This document shows positions 32,508-42,770 of a DNA stretch of 64,000 nt, one piece after another. The DNA is from Fagopyrum homotropicum. Its lineage: Eukaryota > Streptophyta > Magnoliopsida > Caryophyllales > Polygonaceae. The first letter of the stretch is position 1; the number at the start of each line of letters is the position of its first letter. Location: contig BSWB01000002.1 of the NCBI GenBank assembly GCA_033239125.1, positions 88,222,560-88,286,559 on the forward strand. The letters are read 5' to 3'. The notes beneath the pieces are model-generated. The model was given only the letters and a program-made list of their open reading frames with translations. It was not told the origin of the DNA and made no database searches. The translations under genes and the position numbers were made by a program.

Positions 32508-32569
32508 AAGAAAATCGGACCAACTGCCAGGAAAATCGGCCGATTTATTCCTCTGGGTCGATTTTCCTG
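32508..32569. repeat. Palindromic module, copy 1 (B 5' LTR)
   Basis: An outer arm AAAATCGG is followed by the perfect central palindrome AAATCGGCCGATTT at 32533-32546 and an outer arm CGATTTTCCTG. Confidence 0.85.
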
Positions 32570-33113
32570 CCTTTGAAAGCTTAAGCCACGTGTCCCACGA
32601 TCTCTTGATCCGGCCTTGCTCTTGGTGGAGAATATAAGTGGTCCTACAAGCTGTTGCTGAGCATCCCTCCTCTCCCACATTCTCATTCACAGCTCATCCA
32701 TTGGAGGCAAGATTAGGAGGAGAAGAAAAACTCTCAAGGATTGAAGGAAGCAGAAGAACACCATCCTAGGAGTGATAGTGAGGTTTTGAGTGATTTTGAG
32801 TTGTTTTTGTAGTCTTGGATTGAAGAACTATTGCAAGGATTGTTAAGAACGTTTTGGATCTTCATTTAAGAGTTTGTAAGTCTTGCTACAACTTAGATTA
32901 AGCTGAGATTTATTGATTCTACTTGCTTATCTTTCATTATTCATCTATGAGAACCATGTATGCTTGAATGATGATTTTGGATCTTGATATGCATACTATT
33001 GGGTAGTTTATTGTGATTCTGGAGTGATGGATTGATGGTTATGGCTTGGGTGATGATAGGATGGAATAATATGTTAGTTTAGGATGATTTGTATGCACGA
33101 AACCCAAACCAGG

Positions 33114-33180
33114 AAGAAAAATCGCCCCGTTCATCATGCTAAATCGGCCGATTTTTATAAGATCCACCCGATTTCCTTCT
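33114..33180. repeat. Palindromic module, copy 2 (B 5' LTR)
   Basis: An arm AGAAAAATCGCC is followed by palindrome AAATCGGCCGATTT at 33141-33154 and a weaker arm CCGATTTCC. Confidence 0.85.
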
Positions 33181-34025
33181 CTGTTGATCTTAAATTGATG
33201 AATCTGTATGTTAGGGTGATAGGTTGTTGAAATCCTAGGGTTTATTAAGCTTAATTTAGCTTAGGATCACCTAATGCTATCAACCTAAGTGAGGAAAGAG
33301 ATCTACCCGATGATTTCCGATCTTAGATACCTAGAATGATGAATGCTAGGTAGTAGTGAGCCTCATAAGCCGCTATTGGATCGAGTGTGCTAGGATTATT
33401 GCTTGAGACTTCCCTATTCCGAGACTTACCCGGTAAGGAGAGGGTACCCCTTAAGTAGTATCCGGTTTGTGTAGAATTCCCTACTTTAACCCCTTGAGAC
33501 CTACCCGGTAATAGGAGTTTGATGCGGGACTAGTGAAGTGAGAGACCTACCCGGTAATTGCTTCCATTAGTTTAACACTCTTTCCCAACACCGCAGCTTA
33601 TCCTTAGAATCCTTAGAACCTTGAGTCCAATGCCATAACCGGAAATCTTGACCTCTAGAATCCATTCTTCTCTCTTGATCATACACTTGTGTTTTGAGTT
33701 ACTTGTTTGTTTGCTAGTTGAGTTGTTAGATTGTTCATTGCCTTGCTTGATTTGTGATCCTTGCTTGATCACCACAAAAACCAACCAAAAATATTGAGTT
33801 TTTCATTTCTTTATTTCGTTCTCTTTTCTTAGACTAGATCCACACTATCTATGACCTTTGTTTGACTCGATTTCACCTTAGTCTTCGTGTTCGACCTCAG
33901 AATATTATCCCTACTACAAACGTCCCGTACACTGCGGGTTCGCTAGGAGTTAGGATAAATATAACGAGTATAAATTTAAAGCTTATTACGTACACACATC
34001 ACACGATCTTAGCGTAACAAGTTTT

Positions 34026-34043
34026 TGGCGCCGTTGCCGGGGA
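34026..34043 (+). promoter_or_regulatory. Asp-tRNA-type primer binding site (B)
   Basis: TGGCGCCGTTGCCGGGGA lies six bases inside the 5' LTR. This is the primer site class used by Athila elements, complementary to tRNA-Asp. Confidence 0.9.
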
Positions 34044-34159
34044 CTAGGTCTAGATTGAGTCTATTCGTGATTGTTTATAGTGTAGATCTTTCTTGTTGCT
34101 TTTGATCTCTCTTTGGTGTGTGTCTTTGCTTTTCAGGACATCTCTTACTCTTTAGGTGT

Positions 34160-36751
34160 ATGCGAAGATCTCGTGGCAAGGATTTAGCTCCATTCGATCC
34201 CGAACCGGAGAAAACCCTTAGGTCTAGATCCAAGAGTATTAAGAAGGGGAAAGAGATGGCCGGAAGAGACCTCCAAGCTGAATTGGATGAAGCCTTAGAG
34301 CAAATAAGGCTAAGAGATGAGCTCTTGGAGGAAGAAAGGAGACTTGCCAATGAGAGGCAAGAAGCAACTAGGAGGGAGATTGATGAGATTAGGCAAGCCC
34401 TTGTACAAGGAGAGCTTAATCATCAACAACCTCCACCTCCTCCACCACCACAACCGCAGTCGGCGGCGAATGTTAGGGTTGTACCCATTGCTATTGAAGA
34501 GCCACAAACTTTGGGGAGACGTATGGATCCGGCACAAAGAGCACACCGTCCGGGTGTGAACTTAGGAGATCCCGCAGCCCACAACTATGAGCTCCGCCCT
34601 CAAGTTCTACAAATGATCCGGCATAATCAATTCGGAGGGATGGAAGGAGAGTCTCCTCATCAACACTTGATGAACTATGAGATTTTGATGGAGACCCTTA
34701 GACCGCCAAGATTGGAGAGCAACAGCCATAAGCTTAGGGCTTTCTCCTTCTCTCTAAAGGACAAAGCCTTAGCTTGGTATCAATCTATTCCACAAGGGCG
34801 AGTTGGTACTTGGGAGGAGATGACAACCGAGTTTTTGACTAAGTTCTTCCCACCTTCCAAGACTACCGAGTTAAGAGGGAAGATCAATGCCTTCGTGATG
34901 AAGGATAGAGAGAGTTTGTTCAAGTCTTGGGAGAGATTCAAAGACCTTCTCCTAGATTGTCCACACCATGGCATACCGAAAATTGAGCTATTGGTGATCT
35001 ACTTCAAGGGACTTGATGAAGATAGCCAATTCAAGCTTCAATCTCTTTCCGGTGGGACTTTCATGGAGAAGCATGTGGATGATGCTTGGGAGTTTGTAGA
35101 GAAACAAGCTCTAGTGATTGAGAAATACTCCCATAGGAAGAGTGAAGGGAGAAAGGCGGGAGCATATGAGGTGAGTGAAGTCACCATGAGCAATTTCAAG
35201 CTTGACGCCATCAACAACGAGCTAAAGTCCTTGAGGGAGTTGTGTGCTACAACTTTGAAGAATCAAGCAACTCCTCAAGTGCTTCCACAAGCTAATTTGT
35301 CTTCCAAGGAGGAGGATGTGAATTACATGGGAAGGGGCAATTACAACAACTATCAAGGCCCAAGGAACTTCAACAATAACCGGCAATTCAACAATTACCG
35401 GCCTAACCACAACCATCCCGGATTTTCCTACTCTAACCCGGATGGAGCCTTGAACCCTCCCGCTTCCACAAGCACAACTCCACCACCAAAGGCATCACAA
35501 GAACCTCCACCCGGATTTACTCAACCTCCAAAGGATAGAACCGAAATGATGTTTGAGCAATTGCTTGGAAGGTTGAGTGGTCTTGAGAGCACGGTGACTT
35601 CAATTTCTAAAGCTCAAAAGGTTTTGGAAGCACAAGTGTTCCAAAAGGCGGGTGAAGCTCATAGAGATCCGGGAAAGCTTCCCGGAAGGACCGAAGACAA
35701 CCCAAGAGGCCAAGTGTTGGCTATTACAACAAGGAGTGGGTTGAGCATGAAAGATCCTTTGCCCAAGGACAATGCTAAAGGGAAACAAGTGGTGATAGAG
35801 GAAGAGACTTTGCAAGGAGATGGAGGGAAGAGCAAGGATGTAGAGCCAACTTATGTGGCACCACCTCCATACAAACCACCACTACCGTTCCCTCAATCAC
35901 GAGCAAGAGCTCGCTTGGACAATCACTTTGGTAAATTCCTTGAACTTATGTCTAAATTGCATATTAATATTCCGTTCATGGATGCTATCTTAGGTATGCC
36001 GGCATATGGCAAGTTCTTGAAGGAAATACTCTCCAACAAAAGGAAGTTGGAGGAGTATGGGGAGATAAGAATGACGAAGAGATCCTCGGAGTTGATTCAA
36101 ACGATGAAGGAGGAGATGCCTCCTAAGCTAAGGGATCCGGGATCCTTTTGTGTGCCAATCGGAGTAGGAGAAGTGAAGTATGACGCCCTATGTGATCTTG
36201 GGGCAAGTGTAAGCATCATTCCGCTTGCACTTTGCAACAAGGTTGAGCTAGGGGAGCCAAAGCCGGTCAAGATGACTCTTTACATGGCGGACCGCTCAAT
36301 CACTCATCCGGTTGGAATCTTGGAAGACATTCCGGTGCAACTAGGGAAGTTCTATGTGCCCATAGACTTCGTTGTTTTGGACATCCAGGCGGACTATCCG
36401 GTTCCTATCATCTTGGGGAGACCTTTCCTAGCCACTTCCGGATGTCTAGTAGATTGCAAGAATGGAACCCTCTCCTTCAACATTGGAGAAGAGAACATCA
36501 AGTTCAAGCTGTCCACAATGATGAAAGGGCCAACCCTTGATGAAGATGTATTCAACATAGTTGAAGAAGAGGAGTCTAGAGAAGTTGTGAGCTCAATCTT
36601 GCTCAAGGATCCACTTGAGAGGGTTCTTAGCTCAAGCTTGATGGAGGAAGGAGTTGAGGAGAGTAGCAATGAAGTAATCAAGGCCTTGAATGCATTGGAC
36701 GAGCTACCAAGTGTTGGATTTGAAGTCCTAAAAGAAGAGAGAAACAGGTAG
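34160..36751 (+). CDS. B Gag-protease polyprotein
   Basis: This is an open frame of 863 codons from the ATG at 34160 (MRRSRGKDLAPFDPEPEK); a GTG at 34118 is in frame but the ATG fits better. Residues 25-80 are a charged, probably coiled-coil stretch. The Gag capsid domain spans roughly residues 140-320 (FSFSLKDKALAWYQSIPQG, TKFFPPSKTTELRGKI). An Asn/Tyr-rich basic segment (residues 390-425) replaces a zinc knuckle; I see no CCHC. The aspartic protease is near residues 665-780, with active site CDLGAS and second block PVPIILGRPFLAT. It ends in TAG at 36749, followed at once by an 11-bp perfect hairpin, and RT continues in the same frame. It is the longest intact gene in the window. Confidence 0.93.
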   Translation: MRRSRGKDLAPFDPEPEKTLRSRSKSIKKGKEMAGRDLQAELDEALEQIRLRDELLEEERRLANERQEATRREIDEIRQALVQGELNHQQPPPPPPPQPQSAANVRVVPIAIEEPQTLGRRMDPAQRAHRPGVNLGDPAAHNYELRPQVLQMIRHNQFGGMEGESPHQHLMNYEILMETLRPPRLESNSHKLRAFSFSLKDKALAWYQSIPQGRVGTWEEMTTEFLTKFFPPSKTTELRGKINAFVMKDRESLFKSWERFKDLLLDCPHHGIPKIELLVIYFKGLDEDSQFKLQSLSGGTFMEKHVDDAWEFVEKQALVIEKYSHRKSEGRKAGAYEVSEVTMSNFKLDAINNELKSLRELCATTLKNQATPQVLPQANLSSKEEDVNYMGRGNYNNYQGPRNFNNNRQFNNYRPNHNHPGFSYSNPDGALNPPASTSTTPPPKASQEPPPGFTQPPKDRTEMMFEQLLGRLSGLESTVTSISKAQKVLEAQVFQKAGEAHRDPGKLPGRTEDNPRGQVLAITTRSGLSMKDPLPKDNAKGKQVVIEEETLQGDGGKSKDVEPTYVAPPPYKPPLPFPQSRARARLDNHFGKFLELMSKLHINIPFMDAILGMPAYGKFLKEILSNKRKLEEYGEIRMTKRSSELIQTMKEEMPPKLRDPGSFCVPIGVGEVKYDALCDLGASVSIIPLALCNKVELGEPKPVKMTLYMADRSITHPVGILEDIPVQLGKFYVPIDFVVLDIQADYPVPIILGRPFLATSGCLVDCKNGTLSFNIGEENIKFKLSTMMKGPTLDEDVFNIVEEEESREVVSSILLKDPLERVLSSSLMEEGVEESSNEVIKALNALDELPSVGFEVLKEERNR

Positions 36752-36790
36752 AAAAATCGGCCTGACTGGGCAAAATTGGCCGATTTTTGG
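36749..36790. repeat. Palindromic module, copy 3 (at the B gag-pol stop)
   Basis: The module begins at the TAG stop itself. AAAAATCGGCC (36752-36762) pairs perfectly with GGCCGATTTTT (36778-36788) across a 15-base loop. The central palindrome carries one mismatch (AAATTGGCCGATTT). Confidence 0.85.
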
Positions 36791-38452
36791 CCTTATGCTG
36801 AAATTTCATCAAATTCTGCAAAAACAGAAACTCAGATCGACCTACCCTCAGGAAAATCGGCCGATTTTTCCTCCTGGGTCGATTTTCCTGAGTCTTTTCA
36901 GCACCAACCACTTGAATGTGAGCAATCATCAAGGGACTTCAAGGAGACTTCCATGGCTTTGCAATCATCTCAACCTACATTGTATGGATCGTCTCCAACC
37001 GAAAAAGGTCCTCCTCAACTTGATCTTAAACCCCTCCCCTCTCATTTGAAGTATGCTTTTCTTGGTGATAATTCAACATATCCGGTGATTGTTAATGCAT
37101 GCTTGAGTGATGATGAACTTGCTAAGTTGTTGCATGAACTAAGATTGCATAGGAAAGCCATTGGCTATACTATTGATGATTTGGTTGGCATAAAACCCTC
37201 TTTGTGCATGCATAAGATAATGATGGAAGATAACCATAAACCCTCTATTGAACATCAAAGAAGACTAAATCCTATAATGAAAGAGGTAGTCAAAAAGGAG
37301 ATCATTAAGTTGCTAGATGCGGGGATTATCTACCCTATCTCGGATAGTAAGTGGGTTAGTCCCGTTCATGTAGTACCTAAGAAGGGTGGGATGACCGTAG
37401 TGACTAATGAGAACAATGAACTAATCCCGACTAGGACGGTTACGGGGTGGAGGATGTGTATTGATTATAGGAAGCTTAACATGGCCTCTAGGAAAGATCA
37501 CTTCCCTCTCCCTTTCATTGACCAAATGCTAGAAAGGTTAGCTCAACATTCTCATTTTTGCTATTTAGATGGCTATAGTGGATTCTTCCAAATCCCTATC
37601 CACCCCGATGACCAAGAGAAAACCACATTTACATGTCCATGGGGAACCTTTGCATATAGGAGAATGCCATTTGGGTTGTGTAATGCACCCGCCACCTTCC
37701 AAAGGTGTATGATGGCTATCTTTTTGGAATATATTGAAAATATCATGGAAGTGTTCATGGATGATTTCTCTGTTTATGGTTCTTCCTTTGATAATTGCTT
37801 GGCTAACTTGTCATTAGTATTGCAAAGATGTGAGAAGACAAACCTTGTCTTGAATTGGGAAAAATGCCACTTCATGGTAAGTGAAGGTATTGTGTTAGGA
37901 CACTTGGTGTCTAACCGTGGCATTGAGGTTGATAGGGCCAAGATTGAAACGATAGAGAAGTTGCCACCACCTACATCGGTGAAAGGGGTAAGGAGTTTCC
38001 TAGGGCATGCCGGTTTTTACCGGAGGTTTATTCAAGACTTCTCTAAAATTTCTAAGCCTCTCACTAACCTACTAATGAAGGATGTTGAATTTGTTTTCTC
38101 CAAAGATTGCCTTGAGGCTTTTTGTAGGTTGAAGAACGCTTTGATCTCCGCACCTATCATGCAACCTCCGGATTGGAGCCTACCGTTGGAGATCATGTGT
38201 GATGCAAGTGATGTAGCCGTTGGGGCTGTTTTGGGGCAAAGGAAAGATGGGCGCACTCATGCTATTTATTATGCTAGCAAGACGCTAGATGATGCCCAAC
38301 TCAATTATGCTACAACCGAGAAGGAGTTGCTAGCGGTTGTGTATGCTTTTGAGAAGTTTCGGTCATACCTTGTTGGAGCGAAGGTCATTGTTTATACGGA
38401 TCATGCTGCGATCCGTTACCTCCTTACAAAGAAGGATGTCAAACCTAAGTGA
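36752..38452 (+). CDS. B reverse transcriptase and start of RNase H
   Basis: The frame is the same as Gag-protease, separated only by the TAG at 36749; the first ATG is inside the RT leader, so expression would need readthrough or internal start. A short low-conservation region with modules 3 and 4 is followed by LDLKPLPSHLKYAFLG and TYPVIVNACLS, then RT: GWRMCIDYRKLN, FQIPIHPDDQEKTTFTC, and the catalytic VFMDDFSVYG. RNase H follows from IMCDASDVAVGAVLGQ through TTEKELLAVVYAF to VYTDHAAIRYLL; all three acidic residues are visible. A missing base near 38450 ends the frame at TGA after KKDVKPK, where relatives continue into the next frame. Confidence 0.9.
   Translation, partial: KNRPDWAKLADFWPYAEISSNSAKTETQIDLPSGKSADFSSWVDFPESFQHQPLECEQSSRDFKETSMALQSSQPTLYGSSPTEKGPPQLDLKPLPSHLKYAFLGDNSTYPVIVNACLSDDELAKLLHELRLHRKAIGYTIDDLVGIKPSLCMHKIMMEDNHKPSIEHQRRLNPIMKEVVKKEIIKLLDAGIIYPISDSKWVSPVHVVPKKGGMTVVTNENNELIPTRTVTGWRMCIDYRKLNMASRKDHFPLPFIDQMLERLAQHSHFCYLDGYSGFFQIPIHPDDQEKTTFTCPWGTFAYRRMPFGLCNAPATFQRCMMAIFLEYIENIMEVFMDDFSVYGSSFDNCLANLSLVLQRCEKTNLVLNWEKCHFMVSEGIVLGHLVSNRGIEVDRAKIETIEKLPPPTSVKGVRSFLGHAGFYRRFIQDFSKISKPLTNLLMKDVEFVFSKDCLEAFCRLKNALISAPIMQPPDWSLPLEIMCDASDVAVGAVLGQRKDGRTHAIYYASKTLDDAQLNYATTEKELLAVVYAFEKFRSYLVGAKVIVYTDHAAIRYLLTKKDVKPK
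36850..36893. repeat. Palindromic module, copy 4 (B pol leader)
   Basis: A perfect 16-bp palindrome AAAATCGGCCGATTTT at 36853-36868 is followed by CGATTTTCCTG. It is only about 65 bases from copy 3 and is translated as part of the pol leader. Confidence 0.88.
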
Positions 38453-39318
38453 TTCGGTGGATCCTTCTTCTTCAAGAGTTTGATTTGGAAATCCGGGACA
38501 AGAAGGGATCCGAGAACTCCGTGGCGGATCACCTTAGACTACCTCCCTTAAAGATTGAGAGAGACGACATCCCGATTGATGACTCATTTCGGGATGAGCA
38601 ATTGCAAATGGTGGAGGAGTGCTTATCCCAAGTATCTAGAGGAAGTGAGCCATGGTTTACCGACATTGTGAACTACTTAGTGTGTGAGGAAGAGCCTCCC
38701 GGTTTGACATATGCCCAAAGAAAGAAGTTCTTCAAAGATGTGAGGCACTACTATTGGAGTGAACCACTTTTGTTCAAAAGACGGCCGGATGGAATGTTTA
38801 GAAGATGCATACCGGAGGATGAGGTGGAGAGTGTGATCCGCCATTGTCATTCCTTGCCATGTGGAGGGCATGCTAGCTCACACAAGACATGTGCTAAAGT
38901 GTTGCAATCGGGCTTCTTTTGGCCAAATTTGTTCAAGGATGTGCAAAGCTTTGTGGTAGCTTGTGATGCTTGCCAAAGGACGGGCAACATCTCAAGGAGA
39001 AATGAGATGCCCTTGAACAACATACAAGAAGTGGAAATATTTGATGTGTGGGGTGTGGACTTCATGGGACCATTCCCTTCCTCATGTGGCAACCTCTACA
39101 TCCTATTGGCGGTTGACTATGTTTCAAGATGGGTGGAGGCAATCGCCTCTCCTACAAATGACGCCAAGGTCGTGGTGCGATTCTTCAACCGAGTGATCTT
39201 CCCTAGGTTTGGAACACCAAGGGTGATCATAAGTGATGGAGGGAAGCACTTCACCAATAGGAACTTTGGGGCACTTTTGGCTAAGTATGGGGTGACTCAT
39301 AAGGTAGCAACACCTTAA
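38449..39318 (+). pseudogene. B RNase H end and integrase N-terminal/core part
   Basis: The frame opens with IRWILLLQEFDLEIRDKKG, continuing RNase H after the frameshift. Next comes the integrase zinc finger: the HCHSLPCGGH and CDACQRTG elements give the His/Cys set. The core follows: DVWGVDFMGPFPSS, with first catalytic Asp, AVDYVSRWVEA and RVIISDGGKHFTNRNF, with second Asp. It stops at TAA (39316) one codon before HPQTSGQVE, where the Tyr of the YHPQ motif would be, so the catalytic Glu lies beyond the stop. One base change would account for this stop. Confidence 0.88.
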
Positions 39319-39339
39319 CATCCCCAAACTAGTGGCCAA

Positions 39340-39927
39340 GTGGAAATCTCCAATCGGGAGATCAAGGGGATTCTCGAGAAGACGGTCTCAAGGACGAGAA
39401 AGGATTGGGCTATGAAGCTCGATGATGCCTTATGGGCATATAGAACCGCCTTCAAAACACCCATTGACACTACTCCCTACAAGTTAGTCTATGGCAAGTC
39501 TTGCCACCTTCCAATAGAGATGGAGCATAGAGCTTATTGGGCCATTAAGTGGCTAAATTTTGACCTCAAGGAGGCGGGAGAGAAGCGGTTGCTAGACATG
39601 AACGCCCTTGAGGAGATCCGGTTGGATGCTTATGAGAATGCCCGGATCTACAAGGAGCGGATCAAGCGTTGGCACGACAAGCGCCTCATCCCAAAGGAGT
39701 TAAGTGAAGGCGATCTTGTCCTTCTCTTCAACTCGAGGCTGCGGCTTTTCCCCGGAAAGCTCAAATCAAGATGGACCGGGCCGTATGTGGTAAAGAAGAT
39801 CTTTCCTCATGGAGCGGTAGAGATAGGAGGAGATCATTGTGGTAACTTCAAGGTGAATGGGCACCGTTTGAAGAAGTACATCCCGGAAGCCCCGGTGGAA
39901 GTGATTGCGCCGCTTCACCTTGATTGA
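39340..39927 (+). pseudogene. B integrase C-terminal part
   Basis: It is the same reading frame continuing after the TAA. It contains the catalytic Glu region (QVEISNREIKGILEKTV), WALRTA-like block WAYRTAFKTPIDTTPYKLVYG, and the C-terminal DNA-binding part: GDLVLLFNSRLRLFPGKLK and GPYVVKKIFPHGAVEI. It ends APLHLD and TGA, the usual end of Athila/Tat integrases. No chromodomain is present, as expected for this lineage. Confidence 0.88.
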
Positions 39928-40192
39928 AACGCTCCTGAATTTGGTCAAGCTAATGACCTTAAAGAAGCGCTTAATGGGAGCCAACCCATTGGTACATATT
40001 TTTCCCTTTCTTTTTCTTGCTTTTGTTTGATCTCACTCTTGGTGTGCTTTGTTTTTCTTTTGTGTTTTTGGGTGCTAGATCTTGTTGATTGTTGTGTGTG
40101 ACGAGATGTTGGAGGTCATGTGAAGGCCTCATGGAAATGTTGAAGGTACGAGATCCCAACACATGGGCGAGGAGGAAATCACCCAGAAAAAT

Positions 40193-40252
40193 CGGCTTGT
40201 TCTTCATCCAGATCGGCCGATTTTCCTGGGCTGCTAGGGCGATTTTTCCTCT
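40193..40252. repeat. Palindromic module, copy 5 (B 3' region)
   Basis: An arm AGAAAAATCGG is followed by the central GATCGGCCGATTTTCCTGGG and an arm GCGATTTTTCCTCTG. The central palindrome is perfect over ATCGGCCGAT. Confidence 0.85.
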
Positions 40253-41755
40253 GTAAAGGAAAGTGATGATCTCCAATCAAGCATGGGTGGAGCGGACGTG
40301 GAACTTGGACGGCTTGCGGAGCCAAGCGCGGGTTCCGACGCCATAATGATCCTCAAGAGCTCTCTACCATCCTTGATCAATCATCCACCATCATCATCCA
40401 ATGTGAACCGAAATACCAAAGCATCACCAATTTTACATTGTGAGAACTCTCTTTCACTTCTTTATTTAGTTTACACATTAGGGACAATGTGTTTCTAAGT
40501 ATGGGGTGGGGTTTTCATGATCACTTGCATGATTAACATCTAAGATAGTTTAATTTTGTCACATGTTTCATTATGTCTTGCATTGTACATACATATTTCG
40601 AAAAATCCAAAAAAAAAAAAAAAAATTCAGAAAATTTTAAAAAATTTTTAGTGCTTCTAAAACTTAGATATGACCCTAATGATGAATCTTGTCTTGTGGA
40701 TTGGCTATGGATGGCCTTATGTGTTGAATAGATGAATGCATATGTGGACTTGAAGTACTTATCTTGAATCCCATGAATGATTTGTGATCATGAATGTTTG
40801 CCTTGATTGAATTGAGGATTGAAAGTCGAAATTACATGCTAGTTCTTGCACATCATTTAGGAGTGATTAAGGCAATTCATCTTTCTCTACTTCTCATCTT
40901 GATCATATTGTTTGAGCACCTCAATTGATGAAAAATTTTACCTCTTTTGACCCATCCGGGACTAGGAGCATGCTAGTGTGTTGAAGTGTGTGAAAAGCAA
41001 GTGTGGGGTGAAGTTGTTGATGAAAGGAATGTCATGAATGAAGTGCTGAAATTGTTGCGAAAGTGTAGCCAAAAATATAGGTTTGGGGACGTTGGCTTAA
41101 ATGACAAGTAACTCGGTACACTTCACATAATCGGGTGTTGGTGCCTTGCCAAAGTCAAATAAACCAATAGTCCTAACGAGCTTTGGTATGTGTGCCCGGT
41201 GTGGATGCACCTCGAAAAATAGAAAAAGCCCGAGGATGGCTAATCACCAAGGTTTCGGCTTTTGTACACCAATGCCATTGTCTCAAAAATAAGTGAAAAG
41301 GAAAGAAAAGAAAAAAAATAGAGAAAAATATACACTTGAAGGAAGTTGATAAGAAATGTGAAGTTGTGGTTGTTTAGTTCCTTTCCCGGATTAGCATCAC
41401 ATAGCCTAGAAAATTCCCACCTAATCACAACGTTTCTTGGCCTTCTATTTTACAAGTCCTTTTGACCTACTTGCATGTGTGTGAGGCTAAGTGATTTAGA
41501 TTGGATATACTCATGATCATCTTGACTTCTTCATCTTTACATTTCATTGCATGCTATCAAGTTAAGTGTAATTGTCTTCCCATGCTTTCATTTATTTGAT
41601 ACATAATTGCTTGCCAATTGCCATGAAACATGACTATGAAGGTGATCCAATATTGGAAGCACAACTCCAAAAAGATTTTGCCATTTTTCTGCATACATAA
41701 ATCATGTCATCTCTTAGTCTATAGTTGGGAATTTGCTCGGGGACGAGCAAACCCT

Positions 41756-41765
41756 AAGTATGGGG
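41756..41765 (+). promoter_or_regulatory. Polypurine tract of B
   Basis: AAGTATGGGG is followed by TATTTT and the LTR start at 41772. It is preceded by CGGGGACGAGCAAACCC, the conserved Athila/Tat 3' motif. Confidence 0.7.
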
Positions 41766-42097
41766 TATTTTTGATAACACGATTTATGACTTAGGTTTAG
41801 GTAATCATTTAGATAGATTTCTCACTCATTCATGCATGGTTTAGCACTAATTCACAACGTTTACATTCAATTCACGTAATTTGTCGAGATAGACGTCTAC
41901 GCGGACTTGTGCATTGCTTTGTAGGTAATTCGGGGATCTATTGGACATTAATCGATACATTTGAGGGTCAAGCCTCATGGTGGTACACATCCAAAGCTTT
42001 GAAGGAGCATAATTGGAGCAACAAAGGACACAAAGACCACTATTGGTGCAAGCAATGGAGCAACTCATGGCTAGACGATCATAGCATGCTTCTGCTG

Positions 42098-42159
42098 AAG
42101 AAAATCGGACCAACTGCCAGGAAAATCGGCCGATTTATTCCTCTGGGTCGATTTTCCTG
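42098..42159. repeat. Palindromic module, copy 6 (B 3' LTR)
   Basis: This is the LTR counterpart of copy 1, with palindrome AAATCGGCCGATTT at 42123-42136. Confidence 0.85.
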
Positions 42160-42703
42160 CCTTTGACAGCTTAAGCCACGTGTCCCACGATCTCTTGATC
42201 CGGCCTTGCTCTTGGTGGAAAATATAAGTGGTCCTACAAGCTGTTGCTGAGCATCCCTCCTCTCCCACATTCTCATTCACAGCTCATCCATTGGAGGCAA
42301 GATTAGGAGGAGAAGAAAAACTCTCAAGGATTGAAGGAAGAAGAAGAACACCATCCTAGGAGTGATAGTGAGGTTTTGAGTGATTTTGAGTTGTTTTTGT
42401 AGTCTTGGATTGAAGAACTATTGCAAGGATTATTAAGAACGTTTTGGATCTTCATTTAAGAGTTTGTAAGTCTTGCTACAACTTAGATTAAGCTGAGATT
42501 TATTGATTCTACTTGCTCATCTTTCATTATTCATCTATGAGAACCATGTATGCTTGTATGATGATTTTGGATCTTGATATGCATACTATTGGGTAGTTTA
42601 TTGTGATTCTGGAGTGATGGATTGATGGTTATGGCTTGGGTGATGATAGGATGGACTAATATGTTAGTTTAGGATGATTTGTATGCACGAAACCCAAACC
42701 AGG

Positions 42704-42770
42704 AAGAAAAATCGCCTTGTTCATCATGCTAAATCGGCCGATTTTTATAAGATCCACCCGATTTCCTTCT
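42704..42770. repeat. Palindromic module, copy 7 (B 3' LTR)
   Basis: This is the LTR counterpart of copy 2, with palindrome at 42731-42744. The arm reads GCCTTGTTC where the 5' LTR has GCCCCGTTC. Confidence 0.85.

Larger units (their letters stand above)
32182..34019 (+). repeat. 5' LTR of B
   Basis: This is an 1838-bp LTR starting TGATAACACG and ending GCGTAACA. It has two palindromic modules (32508-32569 and 33114-33180). AATATAAG at 32632-32638 may be the TATA box. Confidence 0.95.
39928..41771 (+). other. B 3' non-coding region
   Basis: This 1.84 kb lies between integrase and the 3' LTR with no supported gene; Athila elements often carry an env-like ORF here, but none is seen. It holds a palindromic module (40193-40252), a CTAAGTATGGGGTGGGG purine-rich motif at 40496-40512, a poly-A tract at 40610-40625, and the polypurine tract at the end. 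The repeat of the CTAAGTATGGGG word at 40496 and 41754 is characteristic of Athila/Tat 3' regions. Confidence 0.8.

Noticed and set aside
32257..32690. Short ORFs duplicated in both B LTRs (also 41847-42280)
   Set aside because: They are identical because the LTRs are identical. They have no domain and lie around the promoter and palindromic modules.
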